DNA of 64,000 nucleotides from an uncultured Bacteroidales bacterium (GTDB lineage: Bacteria; Bacteroidota; Bacteroidia; Bacteroidales; SZUA-534), in contig CADASL010000003.1 in assembly GCA_902790595.1 (NCBI GenBank), positions 62,001 through 126,000 on the forward strand, given 5' to 3'. The notes under the pieces are model-generated. The model was not told the DNA's origin, searched no databases, and saw only the letters and a program-made list of their open reading frames with translations. Position 1 is the stretch's first letter. Every line of letters begins with the position of its first letter. Both the position numbers and the translations under genes were made by a program. Positions 18,683 to 26,934 of this stretch are shown one piece after another.

Positions 18683-19177
18683 ATGAAAGATTTTGCAGCA
18701 ATCGATTTTGAGACAGCAAACGGCTCACCTTCAAGCGTTTGCAGTGTTGGCGTAGTTGTGGTGCGAGGCGGCGAGATTGTCGATTCGTTCTACTCGCTCA
18801 TTCGGCCCGAGCCCAACTATTACGCGTGGTTCTGCCAGCAGGTGCACGGTTTGAGCCACGAAGACACCGACTCGGCGCCGCTCTTTCCCGACGTTTGGGC
18901 GCAGATTGAGCCGAAAATCAAGGGCCTGCCGCTTGTGGCGCACAACAAGTCGTTCGACGAGCGCTGCCTGAAAGCCGTGTTCCGAACCTACTGTATGGAT
19001 TATCCTGACTATCAGTTTTTTTGTACTTGCATAGCCGCGCGTCGGCATTTTGGCAAGGATTTGCCCGACCACCAGTTGCACACCGTGTCGGCCGCCTGCG
19101 GCTACATTCTCGAAAACCACCACCACGCCCTTGCCGACGCCGAGGCGTGCGCGGCGATTGCGAAGGTGATTTTGTGA
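18683..19177 (+). CDS. DEDDh-family 3'-5' exonuclease (DnaQ/epsilon-like)
   Basis: 164 residues, one exonuclease domain and nothing else. All catalytic residues are present: Asp8 and Glu10 (AIDFETA), Asp92 (AHNKSFDERCL), and His147/Asp152 in HHALAD, which fits the HxAxxD signature. It should degrade DNA or RNA from the 3' end with two metal ions. It starts 60 bases after the WYL gene and has no operator of its own, so it is likely expressed with the regulator. The terminator at 19299 closes this first unit. Confidence 0.85.
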   Translation: MKDFAAIDFETANGSPSSVCSVGVVVVRGGEIVDSFYSLIRPEPNYYAWFCQQVHGLSHEDTDSAPLFPDVWAQIEPKIKGLPLVAHNKSFDERCLKAVFRTYCMDYPDYQFFCTCIAARRHFGKDLPDHQLHTVSAACGYILENHHHALADAEACAAIAKVIL

Positions 19178-19222
19178 GATGGATTTTGGTGTTGGGGACT
19201 AGTAGTTTGTAACCCGAAAACG

Positions 19223-19271
19223 ATTGAAAATTCGCAGTACCACTTCACAATTTCATTGAAAATTCGCAGTA
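19223..19271 (+). repeat. Two direct copies of a 17-base repeat
   Basis: ATTGAAAATTCGCAGTA occurs at 19223-19239 and again at 19255-19271, 32 bases apart, after the exonuclease stop and before the terminator. Purpose unknown; it may mark a duplication or insertion joint. Confidence 0.6.
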
Positions 19272-19298
19272 GAGTTGCGGATTTTAAAGGTTTTTAAG

Positions 19299-19332
19299 CA
19301 GCGCGCAAAAAAAACGTCCGCGCTGTTTTTTT
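19299..19332 (+). terminator. Terminator of composite module 1
   Basis: CAGCGCG (19299-19305) pairs with CGCGCTG (19319-19325), followed by seven T. It ends the WYL-exonuclease unit. Ten bases after the T-run the next operator begins. Confidence 0.8.
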
Positions 19333-19342
19333 ATGCTCGCCG

Positions 19343-19377
19343 CTCTCATTATTTGGGAGTGTGGGTGTGTATTATTG
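19343..19377 (+). promoter_or_regulatory. Operator/promoter copy 2, upstream of the first FtsZ-like gene
   Basis: CTCTCATTATTTGGGAG (19343-19359), then 10 bases, then a -7-like box TATTATTG (19370-19377). The start codon at 19403 is 25 bases further on. Confidence 0.75.
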
Positions 19378-19402
19378 TGTCCAGTTTTTAAAATATAATG
19401 AT

Positions 19403-20058
19403 ATGAAAACAAACATTTCCATTGGAAATGAGCAGAATGCTCAACAAGTATTGGTAATTGGTGTCGGTGGCTTCGGATGCAAGGTTGCAGCCCTTATGCA
19501 AGAGCACGGATTCACAGAAACAGTTGCGTGCGACACCGACCAGCAAGATTTGGAATCAATCGAAGTAACACGCCGCCTGTTGCTCGACAGCAAGCAACCA
19601 AGTCTGTTTGCACGAATAGTCGATAAAAGCCTTGACTATCTCTGCGCTACTGATGGCGACAACAATTGCGGCCAAAATTATCTCGAATTTGCCGTTGAGC
19701 CATTCTGCCAACTAATGGAAGATGAAGCCGATACCGTAATTATCGTGACAGGTTTGGGCGGAAGTTGCGGGACTAATGCCGCCGCCCAGATAGCACGCGA
19801 GGCCAAGGCCGCTGGCAAACACACCATAGCTGTGGTAACCTTGCCGTTCCCGTTCGAAGGTTCAAAACGTATGAGTCTGGCTTTCAACGGCCTTCCGAAT
19901 TAGCACCCCACGTTGGAAAACTGTTTGTGCTGAACACTCACAATCTTATCGATGGCAACACCAACGCCGCCCAAGCCTTCGCCCTTGCCGAGCAGATGAT
20001 GTGCGACGCGGTAATAGGGATGGCTGCAACAATGTGGTTACCTACGCTGGAGTATTGA
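19403..20058 (+). pseudogene. FtsZ-like GTPase-domain protein, frameshifted
   Basis: From ATG 19403 the protein follows the FtsZ N-terminal GTPase domain: VLVIGVGGFGCKVAALMQEH, a glycine loop GLGGSCGTNAAAQIAREAKA, then VVTLPFPFEGSKRMSLAFNG. At about 19896 the frame breaks and ends at TAG 19901. One base in another frame restores the match (GAA TTA GCA from 19897, reading ELAPHVGKLFVLNTHNLIDG) to TGA 20056. The paralogue at 22237 has GLRELVANSD at the same place, so a single base was lost from an Arg codon. The tubulin signature GGGTGTG is altered to GGSCGTN. It has no FtsZ C-terminal domain. Confidence 0.75.
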
Positions 20059-20073
20059 TTACAAACTTGTAAA

Positions 20074-20103
20074 GGCAAGGCGATTCTTTCGCTTTGCCTT
20101 TGC
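20074..20103 (+). terminator. Terminator after the FtsZ-like pseudogene
   Basis: GGCAAGGCGA (20074-20083) pairs with TCGCTTTGCC (20089-20098) with one G-T pair, followed by a T-rich tail TTTGCTTT. Confidence 0.6.
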
Positions 20104-20132
20104 TTTGGGAAAATCTCTTTTTGTTAAATTTG
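20104..20132 (+). promoter_or_regulatory. Operator-free promoter for the first glycosylase-like gene
   Basis: TTTG (20104-20107), 17 bases, then a perfect -7 box TAAATTTG (20125-20132). No inverted repeat of the island type is present. The leader to the ATG at 20259 is about 120 bases and AT-rich. Confidence 0.5.
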
Positions 20133-20258
20133 ATTTCTGAAAATTAAACTATGGATGATAAAGCCTCCGCAAGTTCAAAATGAAAGTGTGTTTCCCGATC
20201 ATTCATTATTCATAAGCAAGACTTTAAATAATTGCATAACATATACATACAAACTAAT

Positions 20259-21098
20259 ATGAAGTACAATTTCAATTATATTCCAAAAGAGGAACAAGAC
20301 CTCAATGATAAGCTCATTAATTTGTATGGTGAGCATCTGCTCAATCTATATGTCGAACTCAAAAACATATACGATGACGACAACAAAACCACCAAACCTG
20401 CACTGCCTCTACTGCTTTGGCTCAAAGACGATGGCAAAGAGTACGCATCAGCCGATTTAAAGATAGTAGCGTTTGGTGTTGAGACAAACAACTGGAACAA
20501 TCCAAGTACTGGATTTTTGCAACCAAACTTCGACCTTAAAAATTCCGATGATGTTAGAGCGGAAATCGACCGGTTGCAAGACCTATACAACGGTTATTAT
20601 AACGAATGCGACGGGAAACGCACAAAGTTTCTGAAAAACGGACCGGACCTTTTGCGTAAGGTTTTTAAAAACCATTTTAAGGGTAGAAATATAGGCGTAA
20701 TATGGAACAACATCAACAAAATTGGCAATGGCAATAAAACGAATGGAAATGCGACTGGTCGTCCAGAATCATACATCTACGAAGCGGAGAACAAGACTTT
20801 TGATGTCGTTGCCAAAGAACTTGAAATTCTCAAGCCCGACATCGTTGTCCTTATGACAGGAAAAGTAGATGAAACGTATATCAGAAAACGTTTCCCGGAA
20901 GTTGCGTTTTATGGAGGAGGAAAATTGCAACAAAATGCAGAAATGAATTTTTCCATAGGTAAAGGGAATTTAAAGCCATACGTGCTTTATCGCAGCAACC
21001 CACATCCTTCCGCTAGAAAAAAAGGATTTACAAAAGAAATGTTTTCTGAACTATATTCTTTAATTGCTAACGACATTGAAGAGTTAAATATTTGCTAA
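20259..21098 (+). CDS. Uracil-DNA-glycosylase-fold-like protein, copy A
   Basis: 279 residues from ATG 20259; an upstream TTG at 20232 adds nine residues without need. The strand-motif order resembles the UDG superfamily: KIVAFGVETNNW (motif 1 position), IGVIWNNINKIG, LEILKPDIVVLMTGK (the 'hhNPDhhhhhG' strand), and a final YRSNPHPSAR (the 'HPS' active-site loop). N-terminal residues 1-60 are helical and Leu-rich. The catalytic motif 1 of true UDGs (GxDPY or GExPG) is not clear, so activity on uracil is doubtful. The gene is AT-richer than the flanking housekeeping genes, which suggests transfer. Confidence 0.5.
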   Translation: MKYNFNYIPKEEQDLNDKLINLYGEHLLNLYVELKNIYDDDNKTTKPALPLLLWLKDDGKEYASADLKIVAFGVETNNWNNPSTGFLQPNFDLKNSDDVRAEIDRLQDLYNGYYNECDGKRTKFLKNGPDLLRKVFKNHFKGRNIGVIWNNINKIGNGNKTNGNATGRPESYIYEAENKTFDVVAKELEILKPDIVVLMTGKVDETYIRKRFPEVAFYGGGKLQQNAEMNFSIGKGNLKPYVLYRSNPHPSARKKGFTKEMFSELYSLIANDIEELNIC

Positions 21099-21187
21099 AG
21101 GTTGTTGGAGTATTGTAAAGTCGATTTTTCGTGTTGCCTTTACGTGAAAAATGAGTAGTTATGTTTAATTATTAAAAAAATTATGTT

Positions 21188-22060
21188 ATGAGCAAAAACA
21201 TTGGTAATGAGCTTGAAAAACTGTTTGCAGAATGGAAAGACAGACTTAAGAAAGACAACGGACCTGAAACGCATTTTACCAAAGATGGCGTAATGTACCG
21301 AAGTGGCAAAACAAACGAACAAGTAGAACAAGAATGGTTGGCATCACCCAAACGTGTAGTATTCCTACTTAAAGACCAAAATCAAGGAAAAAATGGAACT
21401 TGGGATGAGGACATTAATCTTTGGCTTAAGGATGTTGATTGGGAGGATACAAATGCAAGAGATAAATGGAATGCTTCCGCCAAAGCTAACCGTAACATAA
21501 AAGGCAGATTAATGAAAAACATCGCCTACATTCTTTGGGGATTGGTAAAGGCTGATAATAATGTTGATAGGAGTTTTAAAAAAACTAATAAACATCATAA
21601 TGAAGTAAAAGATTTTTTCAATTCTCAACCTTTTGCTTTGATAGAATGCAAAAAGGAACCTGGGGTTAGCTACCTGAATAATAGAATACTGCGTCATCAT
21701 CTTAACACTTATGGAGACTTGTTAAAGAGAGAAATAGACATTCTTCATCCGAATATTATTGTTTGCTGTGGCGGAAGTAGTGAAATATTTAAGTTTATCA
21801 CAAAAACATATTATAAAGACAAAGACCCCATTTCCTACGGAGCTGAATATGTGTGTGAAGATGGTACAGACCTGGGCTTTAAAACACAGCTTTGCTACTA
21901 TCCGGATGATAATGTGGTTGTGATAGATTCATATCATCCAACGGCACGAGGAAAAATAGCAAATGGAAGAGTAGAGGATTGGCTTATATTTGATAGAGTT
22001 TTAAGTCCATTCAGACGCTTTATGAATTCAGAATATGCTTCTAATTTTTTGAAAGTATAG
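21188..22060 (+). CDS. Uracil-DNA-glycosylase-fold-like protein, copy B
   Basis: 290 residues. The same order of landmarks as copy A: RVVFLLKDQNQGKN where motif 1 would sit, NIAYILWGLVK, FALIECKKEPG, DILHPNIIVCCGGS for the central strand, and VVVIDSYHPTAR for the HPS-type loop. The two copies are far diverged outside these points. The gene is clearly AT-rich. It follows copy A by 89 bases with no operator between, so the two form one unit, closed by the terminator at 22114. Family placement rests on motif order only. Confidence 0.5.
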   Translation: MSKNIGNELEKLFAEWKDRLKKDNGPETHFTKDGVMYRSGKTNEQVEQEWLASPKRVVFLLKDQNQGKNGTWDEDINLWLKDVDWEDTNARDKWNASAKANRNIKGRLMKNIAYILWGLVKADNNVDRSFKKTNKHHNEVKDFFNSQPFALIECKKEPGVSYLNNRILRHHLNTYGDLLKREIDILHPNIIVCCGGSSEIFKFITKTYYKDKDPISYGAEYVCEDGTDLGFKTQLCYYPDDNVVVIDSYHPTARGKIANGRVEDWLIFDRVLSPFRRFMNSEYASNFLKV

Positions 22061-22113
22061 ATGGAAATCTGTAAGTATTAAATACTTCACAGTCTATTTA
22101 GATGACAAAATCA

Positions 22114-22151
22114 CAGCGCCGCTCGAAAAAAATCGACGGCGCTGTTTTTTT
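22114..22151 (+). terminator. Terminator of composite module 2
   Basis: CAGCGCCG (22114-22121) pairs with CGGCGCTG (22137-22144), followed by seven T. The operator begins 10 bases later. Confidence 0.8.
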
Positions 22152-22161
22152 ATCGTTTCCA

Positions 22162-22196
22162 CTCTCATTATTTGGGAGCAAAGCTCCTTAAAATTG
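22162..22196 (+). promoter_or_regulatory. Operator/promoter copy 3, upstream of the second FtsZ-like gene
   Basis: CTCTCATTATTTGGGAG (22162-22178), then 10 bases, then TAAAATTG (22189-22196). The ATG is at 22237. The flanks of this copy differ most from the others, while the 17-base core is unchanged, which argues for selection on the core. Confidence 0.75.
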
Positions 22197-22236
22197 CACT
22201 CTTAATTATTTGTTGAACCTTTAAAACATAAAGACT

Positions 22237-23379
22237 ATGAGCGAATTTTCGGAAATGATGAAAGAGCGGCCAAAAACCGTAAGGATTATCGGTGTTGGTC
22301 GTGCGGGCATAAATGTTGCCAAATATTGGCGCAATGAGATGGATGGCGAGCGTGCCGACAAGTTTGTTGCCGTTTGCGATTGGGACAGCAAGGCGATTGA
22401 GCAGTCGGGAGTGTCGGCGGCCTTACGGTTAGACGAGTGCACGGTTTGGCCAGGCATTAGGAGCGGAGCCGAGGCCGTCGAAAAACGTATCGACGACGTT
22501 TGCGAGTTGGTGAATGCCAGAAAAGTGGCTGTTGCGGTTGGTTTGGGCGGCGAATTTGGCACCGAGGCCGCACCCGTTATCGCCCGCGAGGCCAAGGCTG
22601 CGGGGGCTTCAACCGTTGGCGTTGCCACGTTGCCTTTCGAGCACGAAGGGCCAGTTCGCGTAAGGCGAGCAATGGACGGTCTGCGCGAGTTGGTCGCCAA
22701 CTCCGATGCAATGTTCATTCTGAACAACGAGTCGATGCTGAAGTATTATGGCAAATTGTTGGTGCCCGACGCACTGGTTCGAATCGACAACATTATGAGT
22801 GATGCAGCCGATGTGTTAACCACACATTGTATGAGGAATGAGCCTCAATACAAAAAACTTAACGCCAAAGTGTTCGGCATTGGGCGTGCTGGTGCCGATT
22901 TGGTTGATTATCTGCGCGAAAAGAAATACCGCGAAACGTTGTTGATGACTGCCAGAGTGAATGATGACAGTGGTTGCATTAAAAGTGTGGAATGCAATAT
23001 AGACACTGGTGATGCGCCAACTATTCTCGATGTTTTTTCTCGATTTTTCAGCGGCAAAGACTCGCGCGTTTGTATGGTGGCCGATTTGGGCGTATCAGGA
23101 ATCGCCACTGCAACAACAATGGCTGATTTGGCAAAGAAGAATGGTGCGATTACGATTGGTTTAGTCACATTGCCAGCGCTTTCCGAAGGCGCCGCAAAAT
23201 GCACCAAAGCCATTGAAAATCTTCAGAAATTGGCCGTCAAAACCGATGCCGTTTTCGCTTTCCGAAAAGATGTGTGCGGCAAATTGGTCAGTCCGTTTTT
23301 GGGTTTAATGATTGAAGATATCGAATACGTGGTCAATCGGCTGATTAAAGAAGCAAAGCCAAACGAATCAGAAATTTAG
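22237..23379 (+). CDS. Tandem FtsZ-like protein with two GTPase-type half domains
   Basis: 380 residues. Residues 10-205 track the FtsZ nucleotide-binding domain (VRIIGVGRAGINVAKYW; GLGGEFGTEAAPVIAREAKA; GVATLPFEHEGPVRVRRAMD). Residues 208-375 repeat it (AKVFGIGRAGADLVDYL; DLGVSGIATATTMADLAKKN; GLVTLPALSEGAAKCTKAIE). Neither half has the canonical GGGTGTG loop, and the FtsZ C-terminal domain with the T7 catalytic loop is absent. The protein may bind a nucleotide weakly or not at all and is unlikely to polymerise like FtsZ. An ADP-ribosylglycohydrolase gene follows, 57 bases on. Confidence 0.75.
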   Translation: MSEFSEMMKERPKTVRIIGVGRAGINVAKYWRNEMDGERADKFVAVCDWDSKAIEQSGVSAALRLDECTVWPGIRSGAEAVEKRIDDVCELVNARKVAVAVGLGGEFGTEAAPVIAREAKAAGASTVGVATLPFEHEGPVRVRRAMDGLRELVANSDAMFILNNESMLKYYGKLLVPDALVRIDNIMSDAADVLTTHCMRNEPQYKKLNAKVFGIGRAGADLVDYLREKKYRETLLMTARVNDDSGCIKSVECNIDTGDAPTILDVFSRFFSGKDSRVCMVADLGVSGIATATTMADLAKKNGAITIGLVTLPALSEGAAKCTKAIENLQKLAVKTDAVFAFRKDVCGKLVSPFLGLMIEDIEYVVNRLIKEAKPNESEI

Positions 23380-23435
23380 AATAAAAACGGAGATGCCGAT
23401 AGCCGCAAAGTGGAGGCAGAATTAAAAATAGAGCA

Positions 23436-24242
23436 ATGTTAGGTGCAATAATTGGAGACACTGTCGGTTCGATATACGAATTCAACAATATCAAGACCAC
23501 TGATTTTCCGCTTTTTTCGGAGCGGAGCGAGTTTACCGACGATTCAATAATGAGCGTTGCCGTGGCCGACTGGCTTTTGCGCGACAAAATGCACACTCGC
23601 CGAGAGTTGGAAGCGTCGATGGAGCGTTTTGCCGACGAATACCCCAACCCGATTGGCGGCTACGGCGGCTCGTTCTACGGCTGGCTGTTCAGCGGACGCG
23701 AGCGCAAGCCCTACAACTCGTGGGGCAATGGCTCGGCAATGCGTGTGAGTGCCGTGGGCTGGATGTTCGGCACGCTGGATGAAACAACAAGTGTTGCAAA
23801 AATATCGGCCGAAATCACCCACAATCACCCCGAAGGGATAAAAGGCGCCCAAGCAACCGCCGCCGCTATATTTCTGGCAAGAAATGGAAAAACGAAAGCA
23901 GAAATCCGCTCGCACATTGAACGCACGTATGGGTATGATTTACAGCGCACTTGCGACGAAATCCGCCCAACGTACCGTTTCGAGGAGAGTTGTCAGGGAA
24001 CCGTTCCGCAGGCGATAATCGCGTTTCTAGACAGCACCGATTTTGAATCTGCCATCCGTCTGGCTGTCTCGCTCGGTGGCGATAGCGATACGCTTGCCTG
24101 CATCACAGGCGGCATTGCCGAAGCGTTTTACAAGGCAATTCCGCAGCCAATAGTGAAAGAAATTTGGCAACGCCTGCCCGATGATTTCAAGGTGGTTTTA
24201 CGTGAGTTGGAGCAGCAATCGGAATATGAATTGCCGAAATGA
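23436..24242 (+). CDS. ADP-ribosylglycohydrolase family protein (DraG-like)
   Basis: 268 residues covering the whole family. The N-terminus MLGAIIGDTVGSIYEF is typical, with the metal ligands in FTDDSIM and, near the C-terminus, GGDSDTLACITGGIAEAFY, both intact. It should remove ADP-ribose from a protein or nucleic acid, using two Mg2+ ions. In this island it is encoded between an FtsZ-like protein and a nuclease. No ADP-ribosyltransferase is evident nearby, so its target may be added by a phage, or by a host enzyme elsewhere, or be a different ADP-ribosyl compound. Confidence 0.85.
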   Translation: MLGAIIGDTVGSIYEFNNIKTTDFPLFSERSEFTDDSIMSVAVADWLLRDKMHTRRELEASMERFADEYPNPIGGYGGSFYGWLFSGRERKPYNSWGNGSAMRVSAVGWMFGTLDETTSVAKISAEITHNHPEGIKGAQATAAAIFLARNGKTKAEIRSHIERTYGYDLQRTCDEIRPTYRFEESCQGTVPQAIIAFLDSTDFESAIRLAVSLGGDSDTLACITGGIAEAFYKAIPQPIVKEIWQRLPDDFKVVLRELEQQSEYELPK

Positions 24243-24381
24243 GGCTGGTATATTGTGAATTTCACGAAAAATAATCAAATTTACACTCGTGATATGAGGT
24301 TTATGGAAATCTGTCACAGCAGTATTTGATAAACGAATAGAAATCAACTAAATAAAGAATATTTACACTAAAAATTTAATT

Positions 24382-25539
24382 ATGGCATCTACAGAAGATT
24401 TTAAAGATTTTGAGCAACTTTTAGAGAAGTTCTCTAAAGTTCACATTCCAAAGGAAGAAAAGACCTTTATGGGTATCTGTCAGTATCCAGGAAGCCGTTT
24501 TGAGGAGATTTGCAGCAGGATTCTTGCTTTCTATTTTAATCCAGAGGAAGAACACGGATTTCGGCACTTATGGTTCAATGCATTAAATCAATGTATTGAA
24601 AATGCCGAAGGATATAATATTCCACAAGATATTAAAGTACAATTGGAGCAACACACATATTCCACAGATGAGTCAAACAAGCGAATTGATATAATTTTAG
24701 AAACTGCTGATACCGTGTATGCTATTGAAAATAAGATAGGTGCGTCGTTGTATAATAATTTGGGAGTCTATTCTCATCATATTGACAATTGCGAAGTGTA
24801 TAAAGATAAAGAGAAAGTAAAGATTGTTCTAACCGCTCATACGTTAAGCCCCAACGAAAAGCAAAAGGCGGCTGACTGCGGTTTTATTGAAATTACTTAC
24901 AAAACACTTTTTGAAAAAGTAAATGCCTTATCTGGCGACTACATTGCAAGCGGCAACCTTAATCAGGTGGCGTTTATGTTTGATTTTATGAAAACACTAA
25001 ATAATAAAATGAATTTTATGGAGAATAAAGAACGCGCAGAATTTTTTTCAAGGAACAAAGATTCTGTAGAAAAAATGATTGACCAATATCAAAAATGGAG
25101 ACAAGAAGTCTTGAAACAGAAAGTAGATGCCATTGCTGATTTGTTCAGTGAAATAAAGAGAAAAACAAATGGCAATTGGTGGTTATGGGAAAATTGGGAT
25201 TTATTAGTAAGCTTTAATGATGGAACCGATAAAAAGATAGGAATAGAGTCATCCTTCGAGGAAGTCGGTAGTAACCCCCTTGCAGTGTTTAAAATTTATA
25301 TTACAACGTGGGGTAACCATAATCAGTCTTTAAATTCCTGGAAGCCTTATAAAAACGCTGTTGAGGCAAAGTATAACAACAGTTATTTGGATGAAGGTGA
25401 TAGTGAAGGTGGAAATGGAAGAGTTTATTTGCACGTAGCGGAAATAGATGGTAATAAGACTGATGAAATCATTTCAAAATTGTCAGAATGTTACGATTTC
25501 TTAAAAGATTTAGCCGATAAAGTGGCAAAAGAGCAATAA
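24382..25539 (+). CDS. PD-(D/E)XK nuclease family protein
   Basis: 385 residues. The nuclease core is clear: Asp103 in NKRIDIILETAD, then Glu116-Asn117-Lys118 in YAIENKIGA, which is the PD-(D/E)XK signature as in the PDDEXK_4 family. A glutamate in the preceding helix (SRFEEICSRILAFYF) is also usual. The C-terminal 170 residues (from about IDQYQKWRQEVLKQK) look like a helical linker plus a beta domain (WWLWENWDLLVSFN, VYLHVAEIDGN) that could bind DNA or a protein. The gene is AT-rich, has a 140-base leader without the operator, and is closed by the terminator at 25563. Confidence 0.8.
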   Translation: MASTEDFKDFEQLLEKFSKVHIPKEEKTFMGICQYPGSRFEEICSRILAFYFNPEEEHGFRHLWFNALNQCIENAEGYNIPQDIKVQLEQHTYSTDESNKRIDIILETADTVYAIENKIGASLYNNLGVYSHHIDNCEVYKDKEKVKIVLTAHTLSPNEKQKAADCGFIEITYKTLFEKVNALSGDYIASGNLNQVAFMFDFMKTLNNKMNFMENKERAEFFSRNKDSVEKMIDQYQKWRQEVLKQKVDAIADLFSEIKRKTNGNWWLWENWDLLVSFNDGTDKKIGIESSFEEVGSNPLAVFKIYITTWGNHNQSLNSWKPYKNAVEAKYNNSYLDEGDSEGGNGRVYLHVAEIDGNKTDEIISKLSECYDFLKDLADKVAKEQ

Positions 25540-25562
25540 CATTCATTGTCTAAATGAAAAAA

Positions 25563-25598
25563 CAGCGCCGCCGAAAAACTCGTCCGCGCTGTTTTTTT
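25563..25598 (+). terminator. Terminator of composite module 3
   Basis: CAGCGC (25563-25568) pairs with GCGCTG (25586-25591), followed by seven T. The operator begins 10 bases later. Confidence 0.75.
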
Positions 25599-25608
25599 AT
25601 GCCCGCCG

Positions 25609-25643
25609 CTCTCATTATTTGGGAGTGGCGCACCATAAATTTG
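25609..25643 (+). promoter_or_regulatory. Operator/promoter copy 4
   Basis: CTCTCATTATTTGGGAG (25609-25625), then 10 bases, then a perfect -7 box TAAATTTG (25636-25643). The following leader GTCGAACTTTTAAAAA is echoed before the genes at 28032 (GTCGAACTTTAAAAA) and 22237 (GTTGAACCTTTAAAA). Confidence 0.75.
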
Positions 25644-25678
25644 CCGTCAGATTAATGATGTCGAACTTTTAAAAAGTA

Positions 25679-26194
25679 ATGATTATGAACGATTTGAACA
25701 ACATTGTCGCCGCTCTCGGACTCGATAAATGCCAAACCGACAAAGAGCGGGCGGCAATACTTCAAGAAGAAATTACCCGAAGAGAAGCCGAATTGAACCC
25801 GATTAAAGAGACGTATCGGAATGTGTTTGGGCGTATTGTTGACGAATGGTACGATGAGTTCGCAACTAAATTCCCCGATTTGGTACCAGAGTCGTTTAAA
25901 CTTGACAATTGGATACAAACGATTGTTAATTATGATAGTGCACGCTGTACTATTATTATTGGTAAAGTCGAAAATGAACTTCTCTGCTTTGTAATTATTA
26001 AACTTAAAGACCCCAAAAATGACAGGCACATAATCGATAAACTGGCAATAGAATGCCCCAAAAATTATCGGTGGAAACGTGAAAACATTATAAGTGAATG
26101 GTTTGGAATCAACGATTTTGACGCCGCATTCTCGTATTTCTGTAAGATAGTCGGGCGTTTTTGGAAATTGCAAAAGGCTGAAAAGCAAAGTTGA
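25679..26194 (+). CDS. Unknown 171-residue cytoplasmic protein
   Basis: Starts at ATG 25679 or two codons later at 25685. No signal peptide or membrane segment. The first 60 residues are helical and charged (TDKERAAILQEEITRREAEL), then a mixed region with strands (CTIIIGKVENELLCFVIIKL) and an aromatic C-terminus (FSYFCKIVGRFWKL). I do not recognise it. It is the first gene of the unit driven by operator copy 4 and is followed by a glycosylase-like gene. Confidence 0.6.
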   Translation: MIMNDLNNIVAALGLDKCQTDKERAAILQEEITRREAELNPIKETYRNVFGRIVDEWYDEFATKFPDLVPESFKLDNWIQTIVNYDSARCTIIIGKVENELLCFVIIKLKDPKNDRHIIDKLAIECPKNYRWKRENIISEWFGINDFDAAFSYFCKIVGRFWKLQKAEKQS

Positions 26195-26259
26195 AGGAGT
26201 AAAATGAATTGGGATAATTTTTAACTTTATGGATGTATAACCTTTAAAATTGTTTGATT

Positions 26260-26910
26260 ATGAAAACAGAAATTAATTTCAAGCCGTGGGTTGGCGAAAA
26301 GTATTTATCAGAAGGCTTCAAAGGAAAGCGTATTCTCGTTTTGGGTGAAAGTCATTATTGCCCAAAAGAATTAGCAGAAGGTGGAAGATGTTTCCCTTTA
26401 TGCAAGAAAGAGAATATGAAAAAAGAGTGTGTCTCGCAAACCGAAGACATAATTGGTGATTTCGTTGGTGGATATAATGGAGAAAGTTATATGCAAACAT
26501 ACCTATGTTTTGAAAGAGCCATTTATGGGAAACCATTATCACAAGATGAACGCGCATATTTTTGGGACAGAATTGTTTACTACAATTACGTCCAATATGC
26601 ATTGCCAGCCGCACGTACTTCGCCAACAAGTGAGCAATGGTTATTATCAGAATCAGCATTTAAAGAAATGTTGGAAAAGTATATGCCTGATTATATAATT
26701 GTTTGGGGTGCAAGATTATACAAGGCATTACCTGCATTAGACGGTGTGGGTAGTGACTTCTCAATAAACGAGAGCGATAAAACCGAGGTTTGGACATACA
26801 CTATTAATAGTAAAAAAATTCCAGCGCTAAAAGTCTATCACCCAAGCAGTCCTTGTGGTAAAAGTTGGCCATATTGGCACGAGTTCTATAAAAAGTTTTT
26901 GGGCATATAA
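26260..26910 (+). CDS. Uracil-DNA-glycosylase-fold-like protein, copy C
   Basis: 216 residues from ATG 26260. It is the shortest and clearest of the three: RILVLGESHYC (motif 1 region, GES), FWDRIVYYNYVQYALP, LEKYMPDYIIVWGARLYKAL (central 'PDhhhhhG' strand and helix), and IPALKVYHPSSP (HPS loop). A Cys set (YC, CFPLC, EC in residues 28-52) is in place of the usual loop and could bind metal or an Fe-S cluster, as in family 4-type glycosylases. Related 'GESHY' proteins are found in many gut Bacteroidetes. Whether it acts on DNA is not shown. Confidence 0.6.
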   Translation: MKTEINFKPWVGEKYLSEGFKGKRILVLGESHYCPKELAEGGRCFPLCKKENMKKECVSQTEDIIGDFVGGYNGESYMQTYLCFERAIYGKPLSQDERAYFWDRIVYYNYVQYALPAARTSPTSEQWLLSESAFKEMLEKYMPDYIIVWGARLYKALPALDGVGSDFSINESDKTEVWTYTINSKKIPALKVYHPSSPCGKSWPYWHEFYKKFLGI

Positions 26911-26934
26911 TTTTGTAATACACTCGATTTCCAA

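Noticed and set aside
19343..19377. TTTG inside the operator as the -33 promoter element
   Set aside because: It would lie only 14 bases from the -7 box, while the consensus tRNA promoter here uses 19.
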